DNA from: Bacteroidota bacterium
Lineage (GTDB): Bacteria > Bacteroidota > Bacteroidia > Chitinophagales > Saprospiraceae
Assembly: GCA_029573365.1 (NCBI GenBank)
Contig: JAKQGD010000222.1
Location: 1-22,874, forward strand
DNA: 22,874 nucleotides
Reading direction: 5' to 3'
Position 1 is the stretch's first letter; the number at the start of each line of letters is the position of its first letter. The notes under the pieces were generated by a model, which did not search any database, was not told where the DNA came from, and worked only from the letters and a program-made list of their open reading frames with translations. The position numbers and the translations under genes are program-made. Shown in pieces: positions 10,101-15,616 of this stretch.

Positions 10101-11681
10101 AAGGGTGATGACAAGATGAAAAAGACCGATGACACGTCTAAAAAGAATGAAGACCTTGCAGGCGATGCCGAAAAAGGTAAGGATGGGGGCAGGAAGGCTC
10201 AGAAGGAAGACAAGCCTCGTGATCCCACTATGGCCGAACGAGTCATCCTTCGTCCCCTCATGCTCGTAAGGTCAGTAAAAGTAAACCTCAAGGACGAAAG
10301 GTCGACCCTGATACCGGGATTTATGGAACAGTCGAGGCTTCTGGGCCAAAACGATGGATTTACAGCTCCGGGCTGGGATTTTATAGCGGGAGTACAACCA
10401 CGCCTTACCGGCGAAAACAACTGGCTGCTCAGGAATCAGGGCTGGTTTAACTCCAGTTATAATTTTAACGATGCCCTCACACAGACAAAGAGACTTACGG
10501 CTGATGCCAGGCTTCTGGTAGAACCGTTCAGAGACTTTAGTGTGGATGTCACCATGAAACGTAGTTACCAGGAGAGCCACACGGAAGTATTCAGAAATAA
10601 AAAGATGGATGGCTCAGACAAATTTTTGCAGTTGGCCAGGTATGATGTAGGCTCATTTGACGCTTCCTTTTTTGCCATGAATACTTTGTTTGACAACAGT
10701 TTTGGGCTGTACAACCAATTTAAGGAAAACAGGGAGATCATCTCCAGACGTTTGCCCAATATAGAAAACCCGGGCCTTCACCCTGCCGACCCCGGATACG
10801 TACAAGGATACGGACCCTCACAAAACAATGTCACTGTACCCGCATTTATAGCAGCTTACACCAGACAGTCGGCATATAACGTAGACCTTGACCAGCAAAA
10901 GGTATACTCGGCTAATAATTTTATTCCCAGGCCCAACTGGCAACTTAATTACAGTGGCCTTTCAAAGCTAAAAATGTTTAAGAATTTATTTTCAAACATT
11001 ACCATCAAGCACGGTTATTCGTCAACCATCCGTGTCAGCAATTTCCAGACTCAACCTAATTACACAGCCACCGATCCATTTGCCAATATTTCGCCCAATG
11101 ACAACTATTACTCCAGACTGGAGATACCGTCTGTGGCCATCCAGGAACAGTTCGTCCCCATTATTGGCATCAGCCTGAGGACAGTCAAGGACCTCAAACT
11201 GGATTTTGAATACAAGATGACGAGAAACCTCGAACTGGGCATCACACAGCTAAGAGAAAACAAAACCAAGGAAATTGTCTTTGGCGGAGGTTATGTGATC
11301 AAAAATTTCAAGGGATTTGGAAAAAAGAAAAAAGTCAGATCTAAAAAAGCCGCCGGCAAAGATGACCAAGCGGGCCAGCCTGTAGCGAAGCCTTCGACCA
11401 ATAAATCTTCCACTTCCAAAACACGGGATTTGCGTATGAACCTCAGTTATTCGCTCAGAGACGACCTTTCACAGGTGTATGATCTTATGACAGGTGTAGA
11501 TGCACAAGCGGACAGAGGATCCAAGACGGTGACACTTAATCCTACCGTGGAGTACGACGTAAACAACAACCTTACGCTGAGATTCTACTTCGATTATTCG
11601 AGGATTGTCCCCAAAACGACGCTGTCTTTCCCTGTGACCACAATCAGGTCAGGAATCACATTCAGATTTAATATCAACTGA
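4191..11681 (+). CDS. sprA: SprA (SOV), type IX secretion outer-membrane translocon
   Basis: SprA forms the very large single-chain beta-barrel through which T9SS cargo crosses the outer membrane, and is needed for gliding in motile species. The 2,496 residues match the family's giant size. A signal peptide (about 1-26, ending SVGNA) precedes mature sequence. Recognisable family segments in order include RLIDKLPFYSTREKSNINFT (about 820), ANIDDFEGA (about 862), SIEFWMLNPFMD (about 1019), and WVNELRVTGF followed by AAQARLQVQMADLGELNF and GFGALDKRLLER (about 1537-1590). The C-terminal third alternates aromatic and polar residues, as in beta strands, and ends LSFPVTTIRSGITFRFNIN. Two lysine-rich low-complexity stretches (about 1950-2020 and 2378-2415) interrupt this pattern. 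It probably shares a transcript with ruvA; no TAnnTTTG box is seen directly before it. Convergent with the gldH operon, 18 bp away. Confidence 0.96.
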   Translation: MTLRSFIFFGILFTASLFGILSVGNARNLPDPYLEESLILFAIADTIPLEDRKGDFITDKKYNPFDITTGEIKQSVELDPATGNYNILEKIGDEYYRTPTYMTFEEYLDYKAKEQERDYFNNLAGIKSDKKSKSGRIDPMDKVDLKNSLIDRLFGGTEVNIQPQGTVDLSVGWLYSRRNDPNLPIQSQRQSQPDFPTPLIKMNVDGKIGKKLDLDFNYDTQSTFDFDRQIKLAFDSDAFSEDDIIKKIEAGNVSLPLRGNLIQGAQSLFGLKTELQFGRLRITGLASQQRSRSSSIQVQNGASVQEFIITPNEYDENRHFFLSHYNRNTYERNLSNIPYIGTPHQIAQLEVWVSDDRPEYQENSTMIAAIADLGEPDPQAFTSDPFYNPVNCQAKDDTGLCLPRNDANTIYKKILASKDIVDIDQVARQLTSPEFNLKRTQDFEVFRGRRLSASEYTFHPKLGTLSLNFRLRPNQVLGVAYNYYYTSNCDTLYQVGQLSASSVHPANQTDSTRVEPPKVFFTKLLKATNQATRSPMWDLMMKNVYNLRTQQLNQQDFEFDIFYEDDFTDGTLKKFLPEKELRKLPLLQFFNLDRLNRFGDPQPDGYFDYISGVTVIERSGSIVFPVLEPFGNHINKENLKNSLGLNDLAITDSLLIAKYRYQELYDTSISIAAQNLVKNKFRIVGKVKSTGNNGEINLGPFVPQGSVRVSAGGKQLVEGQDFEIDYSLGKLRIINDAFLAQGTPIDVRFEDNSLFSLQQKYMLGLRAEYQFNKKSSLGATYMRLWERPFTQKVNIGDDPINNRIFGLDYNYNDEAPWVTRLIDKLPFYSTREKSNINFTAEAAGILPGHSRAINTSFDDSGIANIDDFEGAITNLNLGGFNYNQWTLASTPPTIAGWDKENSLEYGANRAKINWYVLDLGTIRSSQDNTNPYTRTINQRELFTNRQVQPGQQQLFTFDISYYPTERGPYNFETQGGYPSISQGFRLQNGKMVLNDPKSRWGGIMRYFQNSDFEAANYESIEFWMLNPFMDRGDGSDPHPEGEEGELVFNLGSISEDIIKDNFLYFENALPTTQRKLPTTNTSFGRSTISIPLVNGFDTSAGASQDVGFDGLNNDGEQQRFQSWLQANNLAALDDIAKDPANDDFVFFNDESLSNEPSLLNRLKRFNGPEGNAPLNNLNTNQFVRGNRYPDSEDLNNNKSLDQTEAYYEYKIRIKKMANSNQLDTTLANNFFVQSTIVTAPNGQKEIWYRFQVPILKGTPINGISGYRAIQFMRMYLTKFETPKTFRLAEFQLQRSQWRKQLPVCKIDAPATATFNLDDVGIEENSGKLPFNYISPKGVIRTQAFATVTNLLQDEKSMVMRFKNLEPTCEIAMTKLANVNLSLYKRLQMWIHAERAIDADSIKDGDLSIVVRLGKDFDNRGNAASSANGNNAVAALNFYEYELPITVSKEIGGQSQQTQENVWPADNYINIPLDSLIELKRFRIKNNIRVRDTIEMMLNPDKKDMLRIVGNPSLGLVKVIQIAIRNKSKEFTTHSGEVWVNELRVTGFDESGGVAAQARLQVQMADLGELNFSGNYSSIGFGALDKRLLERNRKETVQFDVAANVDAGKVLPKALKLSVPVYAQIQKTYITPRFDPFDQDIEVKDKLSLIQDSRARDSVSQQAREQVTVKTFNLTNVKTDVGGKGKPWSPSNVSLSYAFTETTKSDPIIREDRTTQRSVGLDYVYQRRSSYIEPFKFVKVKALKIISDFNFSLLPSNFSFTSRMVNQDNSRTFRLPSSPVFIFDDKRYRWERNYVLDWDLTKSLRFNFRANSMSIIDQIRQAGIADTADDRDWFDPQGNNVTQNVIDDPVYPTKYRNENIRNLGRSKAYSHNLTLNYKLPFKSIPILDWINAGADYKADYGWDGGSLITIDDIGTPLGNTIHNGQNASFNITFDFSKLYNKVGYLKAIETGKASRNRKRTSPVTREKDRVEKGDDKMKKTDDTSKKNEDLAGDAEKGKDGGRKAQKEDKPRDPTMAERVILRPLMLVRSVKVNLKDERSTLIPGFMEQSRLLGQNDGFTAPGWDFIAGVQPRLTGENNWLLRNQGWFNSSYNFNDALTQTKRLTADARLLVEPFRDFSVDVTMKRSYQESHTEVFRNKKMDGSDKFLQLARYDVGSFDASFFAMNTLFDNSFGLYNQFKENREIISRRLPNIENPGLHPADPGYVQGYGPSQNNVTVPAFIAAYTRQSAYNVDLDQQKVYSANNFIPRPNWQLNYSGLSKLKMFKNLFSNITIKHGYSSTIRVSNFQTQPNYTATDPFANISPNDNYYSRLEIPSVAIQEQFVPIIGISLRTVKDLKLDFEYKMTRNLELGITQLRENKTKEIVFGGGYVIKNFKGFGKKKKVRSKKAAGKDDQAGQPVAKPSTNKSSTSKTRDLRMNLSYSLRDDLSQVYDLMTGVDAQADRGSKTVTLNPTVEYDVNNNLTLRFYFDYSRIVPKTTLSFPVTTIRSGITFRFNIN

Positions 11682-11699
11682 TAAAAAGGAAGTCTTGCC

Positions 11700-13124
11700 T
11701 TATTTAACGGGCAAACTGTACAGGTAGTAGTTTTCGTTTTTAAAATTGGTGGATGTAAATGATTTCCAGGCTTTCGCCGAAGGATATCTTAGTGTATCAA
11801 TGGGTTTTGGAGAGATGATGACGACTCCACCCACACCTTTGAATTTGCCGAAAAGCTTGATTTCCTCTTCGGTAGGTACATAAACCTTGTCAACCCACCG
11901 GAAGTACGAAAATTCTTTTCCGTCAGGAAGTTCGAAAAATTTTCTTCCGGCATAACCGATTACTGGTGTTGACTCAAATTTGTTTAGGGCCACAACAGGT
12001 ACTTTGACTGGCACTTTTTCGCTGATAAACAGGCCTGCTTCCCGGGCATTTGAGAAAGGTATTAGGATATCTTCCCTCACCGCTTTGAAGCCGTGCACCA
12101 AGGCAAAAACCGAAAAGACAGCAGCAACTACCAGAGGCCTAAAGTCAGGCTTTGTATTAATACTGCAAAGCAACTCTGTCATACATATCAGGAACACAAA
12201 GCTCATGCCCCACTGTCTGATACCGCCCGGAAAGATAACAAAAGAAAATGTGGTCATCATCACTACCAAAGCTAACATCGTGTAAAGTAGAGGCCTGTTT
12301 TTCCTGAACATATACCAAAGACCGGCAAGAGCCGCTATGGACAAAACCAGGCCGGCAAATGTCCAACCATATCTAAAAGTATCCGGTGTGGAACCCGGAA
12401 AAAAAGTGTTTGACAGGTTTCCCTGAATCGAGTTAAGCAACAGGTCCGATAAAGTTCCCGTCTTGCCATGTGTACGTGCTATGTGTCCTGAAGAACGCGG
12501 AAAAACACAAATGGTAAAAACAAGGATTCCTGCCGCAAGGCCTTTCGCCCAGGAAGAGGTCAACAGGCTTTTTCGATCCTGAGTGGTGAGAAATAGATAC
12601 AGGGTCAGAGCCAGGGCCATAAGCACCCCAAAAACCTCGGTCTGGCAAAGCAGAAAGACCACGATACCCGAGGTTATTTGATGTGGTTTGCCATCCCGGA
12701 TATGCAATGTAGCCCAGAACACAAAAAGTATGACCAGGGCATATCCACGGCTCACAATACCATATTCGAAAAACACAAAATAGGACAAAACAAACAGTAA
12801 TCCCATCCACATAGGAGTGCGGAATCTCACCAAAATAAAATACAGGGCCCCGGCCACCGTTAGCAGGTGAGCTATGGCCAACATCCATACCTGATCTGAG
12901 GCAAGGAGCGTAAAGGGTTTAAGGTAGAGATACCACAGAGCAGGATGACCTTCATAGTATAAAAAACGCAGGATTTGAGACAGGTTCATATCTTTGGCCA
13001 CAAACCACGCCTGCCATTCGTCTTTCCACATTTCGTGGTAGCCAAGTTTTAACCAGGCTACAGCAGCTGTCAGCAGCAGCCAGGCAAAGTATCGGGTAAC
13101 CTTAGACTCAGAGAAACCCATCAT
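11700..13124 (-). CDS. Multipass membrane protein, GT-C glycosyltransferase-like
   Basis: A 474-residue protein dominated by hydrophobic segments; about ten membrane helices can be picked out by eye. The first helix (about 12-28) is followed by an outside loop with DEW at 35-37 and, further on, YEGHPALWY (57-65). An acidic pair after helix 1 followed by an HPxLxY-type motif is the pattern of the PMT/ArnT-like GT-C superfamily, which transfers sugars from polyprenyl-phosphate donors on the outer face of the inner membrane. The C-terminal ~120 residues are soluble and presumably periplasmic. The donor, acceptor and true activity are unknown. It begins 3 bp after the gldH stop, with a tandem ATG-ATG start, so translation is probably coupled to gldH. 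It is the last gene of the three-gene leftward operon. A non-enzymatic membrane protein remains possible. Confidence 0.6.
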   Translation of the reverse strand: MMGFSESKVTRYFAWLLLTAAVAWLKLGYHEMWKDEWQAWFVAKDMNLSQILRFLYYEGHPALWYLYLKPFTLLASDQVWMLAIAHLLTVAGALYFILVRFRTPMWMGLLFVLSYFVFFEYGIVSRGYALVILFVFWATLHIRDGKPHQITSGIVVFLLCQTEVFGVLMALALTLYLFLTTQDRKSLLTSSWAKGLAAGILVFTICVFPRSSGHIARTHGKTGTLSDLLLNSIQGNLSNTFFPGSTPDTFRYGWTFAGLVLSIAALAGLWYMFRKNRPLLYTMLALVVMMTTFSFVIFPGGIRQWGMSFVFLICMTELLCSINTKPDFRPLVVAAVFSVFALVHGFKAVREDILIPFSNAREAGLFISEKVPVKVPVVALNKFESTPVIGYAGRKFFELPDGKEFSYFRWVDKVYVPTEEEIKLFGKFKGVGGVVIISPKPIDTLRYPSAKAWKSFTSTNFKNENYYLYSLPVK

Positions 13125-13127
13125 GAT

Positions 13128-13616
13128 TTATTTCTTTTGTGTAGCCTCGGTCAGCAATAGAGTCATGGAGGAGACTCCTGGCAGCGAATCCTGTCGTGAA
13201 AACTGCTCCAGCTTGAGTCTGTACCTGCCTTTGGTTTTAAAGAAGGCCTGTTGCGACAGCATTATCTCTGCTGTGCATGTCTTGCTGCTGCAATTTCCTT
13301 CCCATTCGCCACCGTCTTTGGAAAGCTCCAGTGACAAGGGCGATGACGTAACCGTCATGTCAGGAAAGGTAGTTGTGGCACGTATGTATAGATTTTCATA
13401 CCTGAAATCTTTGTTGTGACTAACGCGTAGCATGAGGTCATATGCCTTGGAGACATCAGATATTTCGTATTCAAAAGACAATGTATCAGAATATTTCCAC
13501 GGGTCAGGTACTTCTGTTTTATGTTCGTAGACAATCTTTGGACCGCAGGATCCAAGCAAGATAAGAAAAAGGTAAACGATGCCAACAGGTCTCAAGTCGT
13601 TATAAATTTTTGCCAA
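13128..13616 (-). CDS. gldH: Gliding motility / T9SS lipoprotein GldH (TTG start)
   Basis: A 162-residue lipoprotein. The N-terminus has a hydrophobic stretch ending LILLGSC, a lipobox with the lipidated cysteine at residue 24 (numbered from the TTG at 13616). The mature part, with DPWKYSDTLSFEYEISD, YDLMLRVSHNKDFRYENLYI and TFPDM, fits the GldH family. GldH is an envelope lipoprotein needed for gliding, chitin use and T9SS function in Flavobacterium johnsoniae; its exact role is unsettled. No ATG can serve as start: an in-frame stop lies five codons upstream (13629-13631) and the first internal ATG is at codon 61. TTG at 13616 gives a Lys/Arg-bearing signal peptide; a second TTG at codon 8 would give a shorter one. 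Middle gene of an operon, 15 bp after the HGSNAT-like gene. Confidence 0.85.
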   Translation of the reverse strand: MAKIYNDLRPVGIVYLFLILLGSCGPKIVYEHKTEVPDPWKYSDTLSFEYEISDVSKAYDLMLRVSHNKDFRYENLYIRATTTFPDMTVTSSPLSLELSKDGGEWEGNCSSKTCTAEIMLSQQAFFKTKGRYRLKLEQFSRQDSLPGVSSMTLLLTEATQKK

Positions 13617-13631
13617 AATTAGAGTTTTTTA

Positions 13632-14720
13632 TCAAACCTTGAGGATAATTCCCCGCTTGTCCAGCCACCAGGCGACCAGCCAGACCACAAGAACAAAAAA
13701 CAAGGCAAACATAAAAGACCCGGGATAATCTCCAAATACAGGCCTGAATCCCCTTTCGTAAATCAATGTGTAGAGATTTGTTTCGTCGGTTTTGATATGA
13801 AGCAGGATTTTGACTACCAGCATGGAGAGGATGAAGCTTGCCAGTGGATTTTGCCCAAAAGCTTTGAAGATATAGGCCCACGAGCCCCTTTTCTTCACAT
13901 CGACAATCCACATAAGCAATGCAAGCATAAGTATGGCCAGTCCGGATGTAAATAATACGTAGCTGGAACTCCATAGGGCTTTATTCAGAGGAAAGCCGGC
14001 CACCGACCACAGCCAACCGGCAGTAACCAGCGTGAATCCGGTCATCACAAGTCCGCGGATCTTCTCAACCATAGTAAGGTTTTGTATGATCATATTGCCG
14101 CATAAAAAACCAATCAGTACCGTACATACCGCCGGAAGGGTGCTTAGAAGGCCTTCTGGGTCGAATGCGATGCCAAAACCATGATACATGTGTTTTTCGC
14201 CGACCAGAGCCAGGTCTGCTTTCCGTACCAGGTTTCCCTCCAGGGTCAGGTCTCCTCCCCGGAGCAAAAGGATCCAATAGCCACACAACAAGGCTCCCGT
14301 AAAGATCCAAAGCCACCTTCCGGAAATAAAAGAGACTATCATGCCGGCCAGCAACAGAGCCAGGCCTATCCGTGGCAATACCCCAAACAACCGCAGTTCT
14401 GCGATATTTTTATGGTAAAAGGGAAACCAGTTTAGCAGCAACCCAATAAGTATAATCGTCATGCCGCGAACCCACACTTTTTTACGCCACGATGACATAC
14501 CCTCTTTAGCAAATTTGCCAAAACTGATGGCCATGGACACACCTGCGATATAAAGAAAAAACGGGAAAACAAGGTCCGTGGGCGTACAGCCGTCCCATTT
14601 GGCATGAAGCAGCGGTGCGTAAACATATTCCCAGCTGCCAGGCGTATTGACAAGGATCATAAAAAAAACGGTCATTCCTCTGAAGATGTCGAGAGAAAGA
14701 AGCCTTTCGGAAGTGCCCAT
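13632..14720 (-). CDS. HGSNAT/COG4299-like membrane acyltransferase family protein
   Basis: A 362-residue inner-membrane protein with about ten hydrophobic helices. It begins with RLLSLDIFRGMTVFFMILVN and continues with HAKWDGCTPTDLVFPFFLYI, the signatures of the family containing heparan-alpha-glucosaminide N-acetyltransferase (DUF5009/COG4299). H39 in the HAKWDG segment lines up with the conserved histidine proposed as catalytic in the human enzyme, which moves acetyl groups across a membrane to amino sugars. Bacterial members are poorly characterised, and some (called NagX) have been linked to N-acetylglucosamine use, so I assign only the family. It is first in a leftward operon ahead of gldH and the GT-C-like gene, and divergent from the Nudix gene 87 bp away. 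Confidence 0.85.
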   Translation of the reverse strand: MGTSERLLSLDIFRGMTVFFMILVNTPGSWEYVYAPLLHAKWDGCTPTDLVFPFFLYIAGVSMAISFGKFAKEGMSSWRKKVWVRGMTIILIGLLLNWFPFYHKNIAELRLFGVLPRIGLALLLAGMIVSFISGRWLWIFTGALLCGYWILLLRGGDLTLEGNLVRKADLALVGEKHMYHGFGIAFDPEGLLSTLPAVCTVLIGFLCGNMIIQNLTMVEKIRGLVMTGFTLVTAGWLWSVAGFPLNKALWSSSYVLFTSGLAILMLALLMWIVDVKKRGSWAYIFKAFGQNPLASFILSMLVVKILLHIKTDETNLYTLIYERGFRPVFGDYPGSFMFALFFVLVVWLVAWWLDKRGIILKV

Positions 14721-14774
14721 GAGAGTATATTTACCATAAATCTAACAATTTAAAAATTTGTGGCCGACAAAACT

Positions 14775-14782
14775 TAAATTTG
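14775..14782 (+). promoter_or_regulatory. Candidate -7 promoter box for nudK
   Basis: TAAATTTG fits TAnnTTTG and lies 25 bp before the ATG. A TTTG at 14757-14760 is only 14 bp upstream of it, closer than the usual 19-21 bp, so the -33 part is doubtful. Confidence 0.45.
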
Positions 14783-14807
14783 TATCGAACAACATTCCAT
14801 AAAAGAG

Positions 14808-15386
14808 ATGAGTAGGGTAAAAATCCTGGGCGAGGAAATTCTTTACAAAGGCTGGTCCACACTTAAAAAATATACGATTTCATACATCAGACGTGACGGC
14901 AGGGAGGAGACCCACACCCGTGAGATTTACAACAGTGGCGACGGAGCAGCTGCCATGCTTTACAATCCGAGTGAAAAAAAAATCCTTTTGATACGTCAAT
15001 TTCGGCTGGCTGCATTTGTCAATGGACATCCTGACGGTTTTATTTACGAATGTTGTGCAGGCATGCTTGACGACCTTCATCCTACACAGGCTATGATAAA
15101 GGAAATAGAGGAAGAAACAGGCTATAGGGTCAGAGAAGTACACAAGATTTACGAGGCTTTTGTCACTCCGGGAGCCCACATGGAAAAGATCCACATCTAC
15201 ACTGCTGCCTATGATGACAGTATGAAGGTGCATGCAGGCGGAGGTGACACCCGGGAGCAGGAAGACATCGAACTGGTGGAGTTTGATTACGGACAGATTC
15301 CTGAGCTACTCACCAGCGGACAGATTATAGACGCTAAGACCAACATCCTGCTGCAGTGGGCCTGGAGAGAGTTGATTGAAAAATAA
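14808..15386 (+). CDS. nudK: Nudix hydrolase, NudK-type (GDP-mannose pyrophosphatase family)
   Basis: A 192-residue cytoplasmic hydrolase close in layout to E. coli NudK, which cleaves GDP-mannose to GMP and mannose-1-phosphate. Shared features include the N-terminal strand pattern, the REIYNSGDGAAAMLYN segment, LIRQFRLAAFVNG, and a late HAGGGDTREQEDIEL stretch. The Nudix box occupies 85-106 (GMLDDLHPTQAMI then KEIEEETGY). The metal-binding Glu residues E99, E102 and E103 are kept. The first conserved Glu of the box is His (H91) here. The loop PGAHMEKIHIYTA after the box is typical of the ADP-sugar/GDP-mannose branch. Single gene with its own -7 box; the next gene, lon, is 230 bp away. Substrate could instead be ADP-ribose or another nucleotide sugar. 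Confidence 0.85.
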   Translation: MSRVKILGEEILYKGWSTLKKYTISYIRRDGREETHTREIYNSGDGAAAMLYNPSEKKILLIRQFRLAAFVNGHPDGFIYECCAGMLDDLHPTQAMIKEIEEETGYRVREVHKIYEAFVTPGAHMEKIHIYTAAYDDSMKVHAGGGDTREQEDIELVEFDYGQIPELLTSGQIIDAKTNILLQWAWRELIEK

Positions 15387-15568
15387 AATCTGACATTTTG
15401 TCTCAGTACCGGTATGATTCTGCCAGATTGCTGCCTTCAATGGTAAAAAATCAGTTTGGTATGCTAATTGACAGACACAATTGCCAAAACCAGAATTTAG
15501 AATGACCGTTTAATGTGGTGTTGACTTTACCATCCGTATTCGAGAAATCAAGGCAGTGGTAAATTTTT

Positions 15569-15576
15569 TAGTTTTG
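15569..15576 (+). promoter_or_regulatory. Candidate -7 promoter box for lon
   Basis: TAGTTTTG matches TAnnTTTG and lies 40 bp before the lon ATG. No TTTG is found 19-21 bp upstream. Confidence 0.45.
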
Positions 15577-15585
15577 GTGATACAA

Positions 15586-15598
15586 CCCATAATATGGG
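15586..15598. promoter_or_regulatory. Candidate operator dyad in the lon leader
   Basis: CCCATA-A-TATGGG is a perfect dyad, 6-bp arms with one central base. It starts 10 bp after the -7 box, that is, around +3 of the expected transcript, where a bound repressor would block initiation or escape. In RNA it could form only a very small hairpin (CCCAT/ATGGG, 3-nt loop). Confidence 0.4.
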
Positions 15599-15616
15599 AA
15601 TAAAAATCGAGAAAAA

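Larger units (their letters stand above)
15387..15616. other. Intergenic region upstream of lon
   Basis: A 230-bp spacer between two rightward genes. It holds the lon -7 box (15569-15576) and the CCCATA-A-TATGGG dyad (15586-15598). A 21-codon open frame at 15440-15505 has no supporting features. No convincing terminator for nudK was seen. Confidence 0.5.

Noticed and set aside
11682..11699. Possible bidirectional terminator between sprA and the GT-C-like gene
   Set aside because: Only a 4-bp AAGG/CCTT pairing without a T-run; too weak to call.
15389..15405. Imperfect inverted repeat after the nudK stop (CTGACA...TGTCTCAG)
   Set aside because: Bulged stem with almost no loop and no following T-run; not a supported terminator.
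15440..15505. 21-codon open frame between nudK and lon
   Set aside because: No motif or ribosome-binding context; the length is expected by chance.
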